Below are positions 7,901-17,227 of a stretch of 64,000 nucleotides of DNA, one piece after another. The stretch comes from Bacteroides mediterraneensis (lineage in GTDB: Bacteria; Bacteroidota; Bacteroidia; Bacteroidales; Bacteroidaceae). Both the position numbers and the translations under genes were made by a program. Under the pieces are notes generated by a model that was given only the letters and a program-made list of their open reading frames with translations, was not told where the DNA came from and made no database searches. The DNA is taken from positions 3,656,359 through 3,720,358 of the forward strand of contig NZ_LT635783.1 in assembly GCF_900128455.1 (NCBI RefSeq). Reading direction: 5' to 3'. Position 1 is the first letter of the stretch. Every line of letters begins with the position of its first letter.

Positions 7901-10900
7901 CTAATTTATTTTATAGTCCAACAATGGCTGGTTTTTTAAATAATTCACCAGGTCTTTCTGTACGGAAATCTTCATCGTGCGTGACATCAGGTTGACATAC
8001 ATCTGTCCATCCTCATCGCGTACCAGGAAGTGCAGCTCCGCATTTCCCGGACAATCCTTCACCAAAGACGAGAATTCCATAATCATCTGGTCGTCGATTG
8101 CCGACAAAGGAGCAGTCACAGTCAGTTTCTCGATGACCTTTTCCTTCACCTCGGGCAGCAGCTCAATGGAATTGACTTTCACCTCCCATTCTTCCTGCCG
8201 CCATTGCTTGGGCTGGCACTTTCCCCGCATGAACAGGAACATACCTTCCATGAAGAAATTCTTCTTTTCCACCCACTCGTTACCGAAGAAGGCAAATTCC
8301 GCCGTACCCGAATAGTCTTCCACCTTGGCGATGCCGTAGGGCTTTCCGGTCTTGGTGTACCCTTCGCGTACCCCAGTCACAATTCCTCCCATCACCAGGT
8401 CGTGATTCTGCAACGGAGTCAGGTCGGCCAGTTCTGCCATGTGCACGTTGCACACATTTTCCAGAATCACTGCAAACTCATCCAGCGGATGAGCCGACAA
8501 GTAAATACCCACCAAATCACGTTCCTTATTCAGTCGCTCCAAGTCGCTCCAAGCCGGTGCCGGCACAATTTCCGGAGTGGCCACCTCTACCTCATGTTCA
8601 CCACCGAACAGGGAATTGGCAGCGGCAGCCTTGTCCAGCTGGTATTTGTTGCCGTAGCGGACCAATATATCCGAGAAGGATTCATCCTTGGCATTTTTTA
8701 CAAAGAAGTCTTCCCGTTTGATACCCGAAAAGCTGTCAAATCCCCCGGCCAGTGCCAGGTTTTCAATGTTCTTCCGGTTGCAGGCCGACAGATTGACCCG
8801 CTGTACAAAATCAAATATGTTTTTGAATTCTCCATTTTTCCGGCGTTCATCCAAAATACTCTGTACCGCCGATTCCCCCACGCCTTTTATCGCTCCCAGT
8901 CCGAAGCGGATATCCCCGTGGTAATTGACAGAGAATTTCAGGTTACTTTCATTCACATCCGGGCCCAACACCTTGACACCCATCGCCTTGCATTCGTCCA
9001 TAAGTTTTGTGATTTCGGTAATGTTCGAAATGTTCCGGCTCATCGTGGCCGCCATGTATTCCGAAGGATAGTTGGCTTTCAGATACGCTGTCTGATAAGC
9101 CACCCACGAATAACAGGTGGCATGCGATTTGTTGAACGCGTACGACGCAAACTTTTCCCAGTCAGCCCAAATCTTTTCAAGTACCTTCGGGTCGTGTCCG
9201 TTCTTCTTTCCACCCTCAATGAATTTCGGCTTCATGTGGTCCAGCTTGTCACGCAGTTTCTTACCCATAGCCTTACGCAAGGCATCCGATTCGCCTCGGG
9301 TAAAGTCGGCCAGCAAACGCGACAACAACATCACCTGCTCCTGATACACCGTAATGCCATACGTATCCTTCAGGTATTTCTCCATCACCGGGATATCATA
9401 CTCAATCGGTTTCCGGCCATGCTTACGGTCGATAAAGTCCGGAATGTAATCCATCGGCCCCGGACGATAGAGCGCATTCATGGCAATCAAGTCCTCGAAC
9501 GTACTCGGTTGGAGTTCACGCAAGTACTTCTGCATACCCGCCGATTCAAACTGGAACGTACCGATGGTGCGCCCTTCACTATACAAGCGGTAAGTAGCCG
9601 GATCGTCAATCGGCACTTCATCAATATTCAATACAATGCCCTTGCTCTGACGGATATTCTCGATGGCCTCCTTGATGATGGACAGCGTCTTCAGTCCCAG
9701 GAAGTCCATCTTGATCAGTCCGGTATCTTCAATCACCGAACCTTCATACTGAGTCACCAGCATCTTCTCACCAGTTTCCTTGTCGTCGGCCGTACTTACC
9801 GGTACCCAGTCAGTAATATCGTCACGGCAGATAATCGTACCACAGGCATGCACGCCCGTATTGCGCACGTTACCCTCCAGCATCTTGGCATACTTGATGG
9901 TATCACGCAAAATCGGATTCGGCGACACTTCCGCTTCCTGCAACTCCGGCACATACGCTATGGCATTCGGCAAATTCAGTTTCTTATCGGGAATCTTATC
10001 CGGAATCAGTTTACACAAGCGGTCAGATTCCGAAAGCGGAAGTTTCTGCACACGAGCCACATCCTTGATAGCCAGTTTTGTAGCCATGGTACCATACGTA
10101 ATGATATGGGCCACCTTCTCCTGTCCGTACTTTTCCGTCACCCAGTTCAACACGCGGCCTCGACCATCATCATCGAAGTCCACATCGATATCCGGCAAGG
10201 AGATACGGTCGGGATTCAAGAAACGCTCGAACAGCAAGTCATACTGAATCGGGTCAATCTGCGTGATACCCAAACAGTAGGCCACTGCCGAACCGGCTGC
10301 CGAACCACGTCCCGGTCCAACCGACACATCCAGCTGGTTACGCGCCGCATTGATAAAGTCCTGCACAATCAAGAAGTATCCAGGGAAACCCATGGTCTTC
10401 ATGATATGCAGCTCAAACTTGATACGTTCCTGCACTTCTTCCGACAGATGCTCACCATAACGTCTTTTCGCTCCATCGTAGGCCAGTTTTGCCAGATAAT
10501 CCGCTTCCAGTTTGATACGGTACAATTTCTCATATCCCCCCAGACGCTCAATCTTCGCTTTGGCCGCAGCCTCATCCATCACCACATTGCCGTTTTCGTC
10601 ACGGGTAAACTCATCAAACAAGTCTTTCTCCGTGAACTTCTTGCGGTAGTCCTCTTCCGTACCAAAGTCCTCCGGAATGGCAAATGTCGGCATGATGGGC
10701 GCATGGTCAATGGAATAAAATTCCACCTTGTCGCACACCTCCACCGTATTGCTCAACGCTTCCGGCACATCGGCGAAAATCTCGTTCATCTCCTCCCGCG
10801 TCTTCATCCACTCCTGTTTGGTATAAAGCATACGGTTGGGGTCGTCCAGGTCTTTTCCGGTACTCAGACAGATAAGCCGGTCGTGGGCTTCGGCATTTTC

Positions 10901-11698
10901 CTCGTCCACAAAGTGTACGTCGTTCGTACACACCAGCTTGATATTGTATTTCTTGGCATATTCAATCAGTTTCTCATTCACCACCTGTTGCATGGGATAC
11001 ACCTCATGATTGGCGCGAGGCACAGTAGCCTTATGGCGCTGCAACTCCAGGTAATAATCATCCCCAAACAGATTCTTATACCAGCGGATTGCCTCCTCGG
11101 CCTCCTCAAACTGTCCGGCCGTAATACGTCGGGGTACCTCCCCTCCCAAACAAGCAGAGCACACAATCAAACCTTCGTGGTATTTTTCCAGTTCCGTACG
11201 GTCTGTACGCGGACGCATGTAGAATCCCTTGGTCCATGCCTTCGACACCAACTTAATCAGGTTATGATAACCTTTCAGGTTCTTGGCCAGTACCACCAGG
11301 TGATATCCGCTCTGGTCGGGCTTTCCTTCCTTGTCTTCCAGCCGACGGCGCGCCACGTACATCTCGCAACCGAAAATCGGTTTGAACAGTTTCTTTTTCG
11401 CTGCCTCCAGCTGTTCCTTGCAAGCCGCAATCTCCGCTTCGGGGTCTTCCGATTCTTCCTTGCCGCTTTCGAGGGCGGCAATTTTCTTCTTCAAATCCTT
11501 AATCTCCCCGTTCGTACCCCCATTCTTCTTGTTGACATAGTTGAAAAACTCCTTGATACCGAACATATCTCCGTGGTCGGTCACTGCGATACCCCGCATG
11601 CCGTTGGCCATCGCCTTGTCTACCAGGCGGGGAATAGAAGCCTGTCCGTCAAGAATAGAATACTGCGTATGAACGTGCAAATGAACAAAATCCTGCAT
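7901..11698 (-). CDS. dnaE: DNA polymerase III alpha subunit
   Basis: The replicative DNA polymerase catalytic subunit, about 1265 residues and full length. The N-terminal PHP domain begins HLHVHTQYSILDG. A lysine/glutamate-rich, probably coiled-coil insertion follows at about 57-106. The polymerase palm carries VGPGRGSAAGSAVAYCLG (about 460) and the catalytic aspartates in PDIDVDFDDDGRG (about 500-510). The fingers segment ESDALRKAMGKK, the helix-hairpin-helix region and a C-terminal OB fold (PLQNHDLVMGGIVTGVREGYTKTGKPYG) follow. The frame could open at a TTG (11707), but the ATG at 11698 fits the family better. A promoter lies just upstream. Confidence 0.97.
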   Translation of the reverse strand: MQDFVHLHVHTQYSILDGQASIPRLVDKAMANGMRGIAVTDHGDMFGIKEFFNYVNKKNGGTNGEIKDLKKKIAALESGKEESEDPEAEIAACKEQLEAAKKKLFKPIFGCEMYVARRRLEDKEGKPDQSGYHLVVLAKNLKGYHNLIKLVSKAWTKGFYMRPRTDRTELEKYHEGLIVCSACLGGEVPRRITAGQFEEAEEAIRWYKNLFGDDYYLELQRHKATVPRANHEVYPMQQVVNEKLIEYAKKYNIKLVCTNDVHFVDEENAEAHDRLICLSTGKDLDDPNRMLYTKQEWMKTREEMNEIFADVPEALSNTVEVCDKVEFYSIDHAPIMPTFAIPEDFGTEEDYRKKFTEKDLFDEFTRDENGNVVMDEAAAKAKIERLGGYEKLYRIKLEADYLAKLAYDGAKRRYGEHLSEEVQERIKFELHIMKTMGFPGYFLIVQDFINAARNQLDVSVGPGRGSAAGSAVAYCLGITQIDPIQYDLLFERFLNPDRISLPDIDVDFDDDGRGRVLNWVTEKYGQEKVAHIITYGTMATKLAIKDVARVQKLPLSESDRLCKLIPDKIPDKKLNLPNAIAYVPELQEAEVSPNPILRDTIKYAKMLEGNVRNTGVHACGTIICRDDITDWVPVSTADDKETGEKMLVTQYEGSVIEDTGLIKMDFLGLKTLSIIKEAIENIRQSKGIVLNIDEVPIDDPATYRLYSEGRTIGTFQFESAGMQKYLRELQPSTFEDLIAMNALYRPGPMDYIPDFIDRKHGRKPIEYDIPVMEKYLKDTYGITVYQEQVMLLSRLLADFTRGESDALRKAMGKKLRDKLDHMKPKFIEGGKKNGHDPKVLEKIWADWEKFASYAFNKSHATCYSWVAYQTAYLKANYPSEYMAATMSRNISNITEITKLMDECKAMGVKVLGPDVNESNLKFSVNYHGDIRFGLGAIKGVGESAVQSILDERRKNGEFKNIFDFVQRVNLSACNRKNIENLALAGGFDSFSGIKREDFFVKNAKDESFSDILVRYGNKYQLDKAAAANSLFGGEHEVEVATPEIVPAPAWSDLERLNKERDLVGIYLSAHPLDEFAVILENVCNVHMAELADLTPLQNHDLVMGGIVTGVREGYTKTGKPYGIAKVEDYSGTAEFAFFGNEWVEKKNFFMEGMFLFMRGKCQPKQWRQEEWEVKVNSIELLPEVKEKVIEKLTVTAPLSAIDDQMIMEFSSLVKDCPGNAELHFLVRDEDGQMYVNLMSRTMKISVQKDLVNYLKNQPLLDYKIN

Positions 11699-11726
11699 GA
11701 GTGTCAATGTTAAATGAAAAACGAGT

Positions 11727-11758
11727 CAAAGATACCCATCTTTTAGGGAAGAGACAAG
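11727..11758 (-). promoter_or_regulatory. Promoter of dnaE
   Basis: On the minus strand CTTG (11755-11758) lies 20 nt upstream of TATCTTTG (11727-11734), matching the Bacteroidota -33/-7 pattern. The -7 box is 28 bp from the dnaE ATG. Confidence 0.7.
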
Positions 11759-11927
11759 ACAGCTCAAAAATTTTAAAGAAAAATTTCCTTCCCTTTACAG
11801 CGCAAAACGGGATTACAATATGACACCCCACGAGGTCTACCAATTTTTCCGGCCCCTCAATCCACAAATGCAAATCGCCGACAGCGAATATGCCCGAACG
11901 GCTGTTTGCATCTTTTCTCTCAGTTTT

Positions 11928-13145
11928 TTATTCCTGCTTTGATTCGATATAGTCAATAGCATATTCCAATTGATTGTCTGTCTGCTCTTGTAACAATTTG
12001 TCCACATCAAGCGGCACTTCGATAGTCGGCTTTATTCCCTTACCTTCGTACGAAATTCCTTTTGAATCTACCAGGCTGGACATGCATGTGTATACATTCA
12101 GTATATTATTTTCAAACTGTCCTCCATAAGTCCCGTCAAAATCAGAACTAAGATTACCGGTACCGCCCCAAGTTTGTTCTCCAATAAAGACTCCGTTACC
12201 TTTAGGCAAGGCCAGGACAGCCATTGTAGTCATTTCGGCCATGCTTATAGAATGCATATCTGCCAGTATGACAACTGGAATATCCAGTTCGCGCTTATAA
12301 TTATAGGGCTCAAGGTATTCGGGCGTATATGGAGTATAATCCAAACGACCTACACCACTTTTCTTCCGGGTATAGAAAACCTTTAACGGCTTGTCTACAA
12401 ATTTTCCAAGTACATACTTAAAATCGTTCAAAGACCCACCAGAATTACCTCTCACATCAATGATAACTCCTTTTAAGTCGGGATTATCGTCTAAGTTATC
12501 ATAATAGATATTGAGAATAGATTCCATAGTTTCCCCGTTTTCAGGACTAGCTAAATCTGCAGTGATGGAAAATCTGGAAAAACTCAAATATAAAATGTTC
12601 GAATCTGTCAACGCTGAAATGAAAAAACGTGCAACCAGAGAAGAAGTAGAAGGAAAGATATCGAAACGACCTGTAACAAATCTACCATCATCAATCATTT
12701 TTTGTAAGGCTTTGATTCTTTCATTAAGATAATTATCATGGTAGCCTTTCCTTTTTTTCAGATTTTCAAAGGAAGGATTATAGGTATAGAGACAATTGGC
12801 ATTATCACATGGAATGGTAGCAGTCAAATTAAAATGATTATCAATCAGAGTAGACGACATTTCCTTGAGCCATTCGAAAGCCTTGTCATTTACTTCCTTG
12901 TTATCGAAGCCCTCTTTGGCAATTCCCTCAAATTTGGGTTTGTAAACCTCATACATTTTATCCCAGTCTGTAGGGTCTATGTCCCAAAATACATAATTAT
13001 AATTCATTCCGTTCCAGTATGATTCAAATAGCTGGTCCCAGTTATAAATGGTTTCTGTACGCGGATTTTGCATGTCCGGCATATCTTTTCTGCACGAAAT
13101 CAGTCCCAGAACGAAGACTAATGCAAGTATTATTTTTGATTTCAT
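11928..13145 (-). CDS. S41-family peptidase lipoprotein
   Basis: A 405-residue exported protease of the tail-specific/S41 family. Residues 1-18 are a lipoprotein signal with lipobox cysteine (VLGLISC), so the mature protein should be lipid-anchored in the envelope. The S41 core is recognisable: KGVIIDVRGNSGGSLNDF (oxyanion/strand region), the probable nucleophile serine in MHSISMAEM, and IGEQTWGGTGN after it. I see no PDZ domain of the usual kind. It follows the barrel gene by 27 bp and is probably co-transcribed with it. The substrate is unknown. A self-processing or envelope peptide-trimming role is only a guess. Confidence 0.85.
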   Translation of the reverse strand: MKSKIILALVFVLGLISCRKDMPDMQNPRTETIYNWDQLFESYWNGMNYNYVFWDIDPTDWDKMYEVYKPKFEGIAKEGFDNKEVNDKAFEWLKEMSSTLIDNHFNLTATIPCDNANCLYTYNPSFENLKKRKGYHDNYLNERIKALQKMIDDGRFVTGRFDIFPSTSSLVARFFISALTDSNILYLSFSRFSITADLASPENGETMESILNIYYDNLDDNPDLKGVIIDVRGNSGGSLNDFKYVLGKFVDKPLKVFYTRKKSGVGRLDYTPYTPEYLEPYNYKRELDIPVVILADMHSISMAEMTTMAVLALPKGNGVFIGEQTWGGTGNLSSDFDGTYGGQFENNILNVYTCMSSLVDSKGISYEGKGIKPTIEVPLDVDKLLQEQTDNQLEYAIDYIESKQE

Positions 13146-13172
13146 AGTTACACTTCCCGTATTAATTATAGA

Positions 13173-13907
13173 TTATTTACCAAAATAGAACATCACACCA
13201 GCCTGAAAAGCAAACGTGTTATTATAACGTGGAACCTGCTTCCTCATATAGGCTTTCTGCATATCGGTAAGACTATGATAATAGCGACATTCTCCGAAAA
13301 TCTCCAAGTTGGATACCAGCTGATACGAAATACCTGCACCTACCATAGCTCCCGCTTCGAAACGGTTATCTCTTCTTGAATCGAATTCCACTTTCTCGTC
13401 ATAATGATAAATAGTCTTTATGTCTTCCAAACCGAAAATGGATTCTGAGTCTAAATTACTAAAATTCTCATAAACAGTTCCTTTCCGGTAGCTTGACAGC
13501 CAGCCACCCAGGTATCCGCCGGCATTGACGAATCCGCGCAGCCGTGTACCTCCGAAAGAGAAACGGGCATACAATGGAACGGACAGATAGTTGTTTGATA
13601 CATCATCGTGCAGGATATCATAAAATCCGGAACGGCGGGCATCATAACCTTTCTGCACAAAGGTGGCTTCTGCCCCTAGTGCAAACCAGTCGGTAAATGT
13701 ATATTTTACGGGTATACCGATGGTGAATCCTCCTTGTGGGTGATACACCCGGTCGTAAAAATAACCGGACGATGTGGTGAGTGAATTGTGGGTATAACCA
13801 GCTTGTAAACCTACAGACCACTGCGCCCTTGACGAAAAGGCGATACATTGTAATGCAATGAGCAATGTAAAGCGTAAACTGCTCAAGTTTAATTTTTTTA
13901 TTTGCAT
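13173..13907 (-). CDS. Outer-membrane beta-barrel protein (porin family-like)
   Basis: A 244-residue predicted outer-membrane barrel. I chose the ATG at 13907 because it gives a signal peptide (MQIKKLNLSSLRFTLLIALQCIAFSSRAQ, cleaved after about 29); the frame extends further upstream without features. The mature part alternates aromatic and polar residues (SVGLQAGYTHNSL, GIPVKYTFTDWFALGAEATFVQKGY) and ends in aromatic-rich strands closing with FQAGVMFYFGK, typical of small 8-stranded barrels. It is followed 27 bp later by the S41 peptidase gene. The alternative hairpins upstream (14033-14102) may influence its expression. Confidence 0.78.
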   Translation of the reverse strand: MQIKKLNLSSLRFTLLIALQCIAFSSRAQWSVGLQAGYTHNSLTTSSGYFYDRVYHPQGGFTIGIPVKYTFTDWFALGAEATFVQKGYDARRSGFYDILHDDVSNNYLSVPLYARFSFGGTRLRGFVNAGGYLGGWLSSYRKGTVYENFSNLDSESIFGLEDIKTIYHYDEKVEFDSRRDNRFEAGAMVGAGISYQLVSNLEIFGECRYYHSLTDMQKAYMRKQVPRYNNTFAFQAGVMFYFGK

Positions 13908-14032
13908 ACTATTTTTGTTTGTAAATTTCCTCGGAATTTTATCATTGGGATTTATGGATTTCTTACGAAAACGGACTGCGGAAAACGGTGAATGCGAGGA
14001 CATGAAGAATGTCTGTTTCGTTATTGGTTGTG

Positions 14033-14102
14033 TGGGGCTTTATTTCCCCAATAAATAAAGTCCCAATCCAAAAGTTCATTCGTTTCAGACTGGGGCTTTA
14101 TT
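14033..14102 (-). terminator. Terminator with two alternative hairpin arms
   Basis: The segment 14054-14065 can pair (12 bp, one G-T) with either of two identical 12-nt arms, TGGGGCTTTATT at 14033-14044 or 14091-14102. The site lies between the lipoprotein stop (14126) and the barrel start (13907), so it probably ends the lipoprotein transcript. Confidence 0.55.
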
Positions 14103-14125
14103 GATTATGGTAATGACTTGTGTAA

Positions 14126-15049
14126 TTATTGCTTTGGAGTATAAATATGCTGACAATTGATTGCGTAACCAGTCGGACTTTCTGACTTTTCAACTATCGC
14201 TGCACTAATTGCAAGTTCAGTATTATTGTTATGACCGTAGATGATAATCTGACCTTGGTTTTGCAAGATAGATTCAGCGACTTCACCTAAATAAGTATTA
14301 TCTGTTGAATCGTATGCGTATTCCTTCGAAATCTCCTCAGATAAACTAATATACGATTGGTCAATGGTAATTCTATAGTAGTCCATAGTACTTTTAATCA
14401 ATCCATTAAAAGTCTTTAGATATGAATACCATTGTACATTTGATATTGCTGGAATTATTGCACGCCTTTCTTCGACTCTAGCCAGTTTATTATCTGTAAA
14501 ACTGTATTGACAAACAACGTTTAAAGAATTATTGCGTAAATAGTCTTTTAGTGTTGCATAATAATCATTGTTAACCTCTCCAAGACCGGGTACATTCTTT
14601 ATTGTTAACTCCTGACTGTCTCCAAAAAACGAAAGATAAACATCTGGACGCTGAACTTTGATGGTAGCTGTAGCAGTAGCAGGTAGTTTTGCTTCCGTAT
14701 AACTGGTACTTGCTTTTAATTCAACTTTATAATCTGCTTCATTCGTATTGGTATCAAGAGACGGAACGATAAACGTAAAATAACTGATACCATTTTCCAC
14801 TTTGGTACTGCCAAGTTCATTACCGTTTACCGACCACGTGTAAACTAAATCCGAAATATCGCTGCTGGTAGATGGCAGTTGGCAGGATGCCGTAACAGTT
14901 TGTCCTGCACCAAATTTTTCTCTGTCGAACTTAATTTCACCAAAGTTACCTACTTCAGGAATTGCCGGTGTGTTATCGCTACTGCAAGAGGATATCAAAA
15001 GCATGAACGAGCACAAAGAAAATAATGCTAACTTAAAAGTTCTAGTCAT
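14126..15049 (-). CDS. Exported lipoprotein of unknown function
   Basis: A 307-residue lipoprotein with lipobox cysteine at about 22 (MLLISSCSSDN). Residues 30-135 look like an immunoglobulin/PKD-like beta domain (GQTVTASCQLPS, DLVYTWSVNGNELGS, ADYKVELKAST, ATATATIKVQRPDVY). The C-terminal half (about 140-307) is mixed alpha/beta, and I do not recognise it. It stands upstream of the barrel and S41 genes and divergent from the transmembrane AraC regulator, suggesting an exported set under that regulator. A -7 box TACTTTTG lies 56 bp upstream. The C-terminal domain could be a fold specific to Bacteroidales. Confidence 0.7.
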   Translation of the reverse strand: MTRTFKLALFSLCSFMLLISSCSSDNTPAIPEVGNFGEIKFDREKFGAGQTVTASCQLPSTSSDISDLVYTWSVNGNELGSTKVENGISYFTFIVPSLDTNTNEADYKVELKASTSYTEAKLPATATATIKVQRPDVYLSFFGDSQELTIKNVPGLGEVNNDYYATLKDYLRNNSLNVVCQYSFTDNKLARVEERRAIIPAISNVQWYSYLKTFNGLIKSTMDYYRITIDQSYISLSEEISKEYAYDSTDNTYLGEVAESILQNQGQIIIYGHNNNTELAISAAIVEKSESPTGYAINCQHIYTPKQ

Positions 15050-15474
15050 AATTTTTAATGTTTTAAATTATTTGTTTATCATTAAATATCCTAAATTTTC
15101 ATCGCAAAAGTATAGAAATCATTAAATACCTCGATTATTTTAATGAGTAGATATTGTGTCAGATTGTCTTATATATTGTTTCACATCTTATTAACATATT
15201 GATATATAATAACTTATAATTGATTCATTTTTCTTTGGAATGTGTTTTATTTCTGAAATGAAAAAGATTGTTTCGAAGAGCAGAAAATATCTTATCAAAG
15301 AAAGTAATTTATTGAGAGGTTATTTGTACATTTACCCAAAGAAAAAAAACTGTTTGTATTTGCGTCACAATATTAATCTTTGATTTGGCTAATGGGAAGT
15401 AATGTCTTGCTGCTTGGGGTTTTGTGCTTATGTGTTTTGAAAGATGACAGAAATAATAATAAAATCAATTCATA
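15050..15474. other. AT-rich divergent intergenic region
   Basis: These 425 bp separate the divergent lipoprotein and regulator genes and are much richer in A and T than the flanking coding DNA. I see one convincing minus-strand -7 box (TACTTTTG, 15105-15112) and no clear plus-strand one. There is no small reading frame I would support. Its length suggests several regulator-binding sites. Confidence 0.6.
15105..15112 (-). promoter_or_regulatory. Candidate -7 box for the 14126-15049 lipoprotein gene
   Basis: TACTTTTG on the minus strand matches TAnnTTTG. It lies 56 bp upstream of the start codon. Confidence 0.45.
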
Positions 15475-17178
15475 ATGAAGTGTCATTTTATTGTAATATT
15501 GTTATTGGCTGTGTTTGGTAACACATTGCTTTGTTCTTTCAAAACAGATAGTCTGGCCTTAGAAAAGGCCGTAAAAGAATATTATATGACCCGTCCTGAC
15601 AGCATTCTAGACTTGTTGGATGACGCAGAACATCATAAGGTTATGGCAAGTGCCCGTATAGATATACTACGGGCCATGGTCTACGGAAACATGAGTATGC
15701 CTGTTTTGGAGGAATCCTGTTTGCGCCGTGTCTTGTCTGTTCCGAAAACAACCTCCAATCCTAATCTTCACTTAAAAGCACTATCTATGATGGTAGACGC
15801 CTTGCAAGAACAGGGTAAGTATAGTGAATGTATTCCAATGGCTATGCAAGGCATGAATCTGGCAAAAAAATTGAATAACAGAGTCGTCGAATATAGCTTG
15901 TTGAGTACATTGGCGATGGCATCATTTAGGTTAGAACAGTATCAGGACGGATATGAATACCTGCAGCAGATTATAAAAGGTGGAAGCAAGTCAGATGATG
16001 TGCGCGTGTTGTCGCATGTCTCGTATGCGTACGGCATGCTGATAAATCAGTTGGTATCAGATACACGTTATGAAGAAGCCCTGAAGGCTGTATATGCGCG
16101 TCGTGACTTATTGGAACGGATGAAAGATATGCCAGGACCTCCATCCGGGTATATAGACCAGCAGAAGGCTTATCTTTATTCAAAGATGGCTAATCTGTAT
16201 CTGTCAATGGGAAAAACCGCACAAGCTGAAGAAGCTTATAGGGCTTTTATGCAGACGGAAGAAGCTAAGCGTGTGGAAAGCGGTTACACCATATTACCCT
16301 ATCTTCAGAAGGCAGGACGTCATAAGGATGTGTTGGATAGAATACGTGAATTGCATACCTTGTGGCAGGGATGTGATACGGTAAACATGCAATATCGTCT
16401 TTTACTGGAGTATGAAGCTAAATCAGAAGGTGCATTGGGAAACTATCAACGCATGGCCGAACTAAACAGATGTGCATTGGCATTGACAGACAGTATTTAT
16501 ATGCGTAAGCTCAACAGTCGCGCACAGGAATTTGCCACCATTTTCAAGGTAAATGAAAAGGAAAAGCAGCTGCAGGAAGAGCAGGCCAAGTCGGAACGCA
16601 GTTCCCTTATGTTGATTGGAAGCGTTGTGGTATTGGTATTGCTTGCAACTTTGGTGATTGTGGTTTGCCTGAATCTTCGCCGTATGAAACGACGTAACCG
16701 GATAGCCGCGCGCCAAATAGAAGAATTATTAGCGCAACGTGAAGAATTTCGTCGATGCCTCACTTGTAATGACATGCAGAAGGATGTTCCTCCAATGGAA
16801 AAGAAAGCCGGACAGGAAGAAAAGACGAGTGGGACTTCAAATCAGTCTTATGAGACTTTCTTGCGTATGGAACAACTGATAATGGAGCAACAACTGTTCT
16901 TGCAACCCCGCTTCGGACGTGACGAACTGTTGCGTACGACCGGCATTCACAAGAATGATTTAAGCAGTTTACTTAAGCGTTATGCCGGAGTTCCCAATCT
17001 TAACAGTTATCTGAATCGTCTACGGGTGGAATATTCTGTGAAACTGATAAAAGAAAAACGTAATTTTTCAATTGAAGCGATAGCCGAAGAGGCTGGTTTT
17101 AACAGCCGGTCTACGTTCTATCGTGCATTTTACAAGCAATACGGCATGACACCAACCGAATATATTGATACCTTATAA
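15475..17178 (+). CDS. Transmembrane regulator: periplasmic TPR domain plus cytoplasmic AraC-type HTH
   Basis: A 567-residue one-component membrane regulator. Residues 1-22 form a signal or signal-anchor (FIVILLLAVFGNTLLC). Residues 25-370 are helical repeats of TPR type that should lie in the periplasm. A single membrane helix follows (SLMLIGSVVVLVLLATLVIVVCLNL, about 377-401). After a short charged linker, the last 100 residues form an AraC/XylS helix-turn-helix pair, with FSIEAIAEEAGFNSRSTFYRAFYKQYGMTPTEY as the second HTH. The layout resembles the sensory architecture of Bacteroidota hybrid regulators but without kinase or receiver domains. The exported genes on the divergent strand (11928-15049) are the obvious candidate targets. 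Confidence 0.85.
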   Translation: MKCHFIVILLLAVFGNTLLCSFKTDSLALEKAVKEYYMTRPDSILDLLDDAEHHKVMASARIDILRAMVYGNMSMPVLEESCLRRVLSVPKTTSNPNLHLKALSMMVDALQEQGKYSECIPMAMQGMNLAKKLNNRVVEYSLLSTLAMASFRLEQYQDGYEYLQQIIKGGSKSDDVRVLSHVSYAYGMLINQLVSDTRYEEALKAVYARRDLLERMKDMPGPPSGYIDQQKAYLYSKMANLYLSMGKTAQAEEAYRAFMQTEEAKRVESGYTILPYLQKAGRHKDVLDRIRELHTLWQGCDTVNMQYRLLLEYEAKSEGALGNYQRMAELNRCALALTDSIYMRKLNSRAQEFATIFKVNEKEKQLQEEQAKSERSSLMLIGSVVVLVLLATLVIVVCLNLRRMKRRNRIAARQIEELLAQREEFRRCLTCNDMQKDVPPMEKKAGQEEKTSGTSNQSYETFLRMEQLIMEQQLFLQPRFGRDELLRTTGIHKNDLSSLLKRYAGVPNLNSYLNRLRVEYSVKLIKEKRNFSIEAIAEEAGFNSRSTFYRAFYKQYGMTPTEYIDTL

Positions 17179-17227
17179 CCTTTTTACCAAGGAGTCGATT
17201 GTTTTATTATTAAATTCCCCTCCGATT

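Noticed and set aside
8030-11713. A 1227-codon plus-strand open frame opposite dnaE
   Set aside because: It is the antisense frame of a strongly conserved gene, has no recognisable domain and reads as low-information His/Arg/Gln-rich sequence. Codon bias of dnaE explains the lack of stops.
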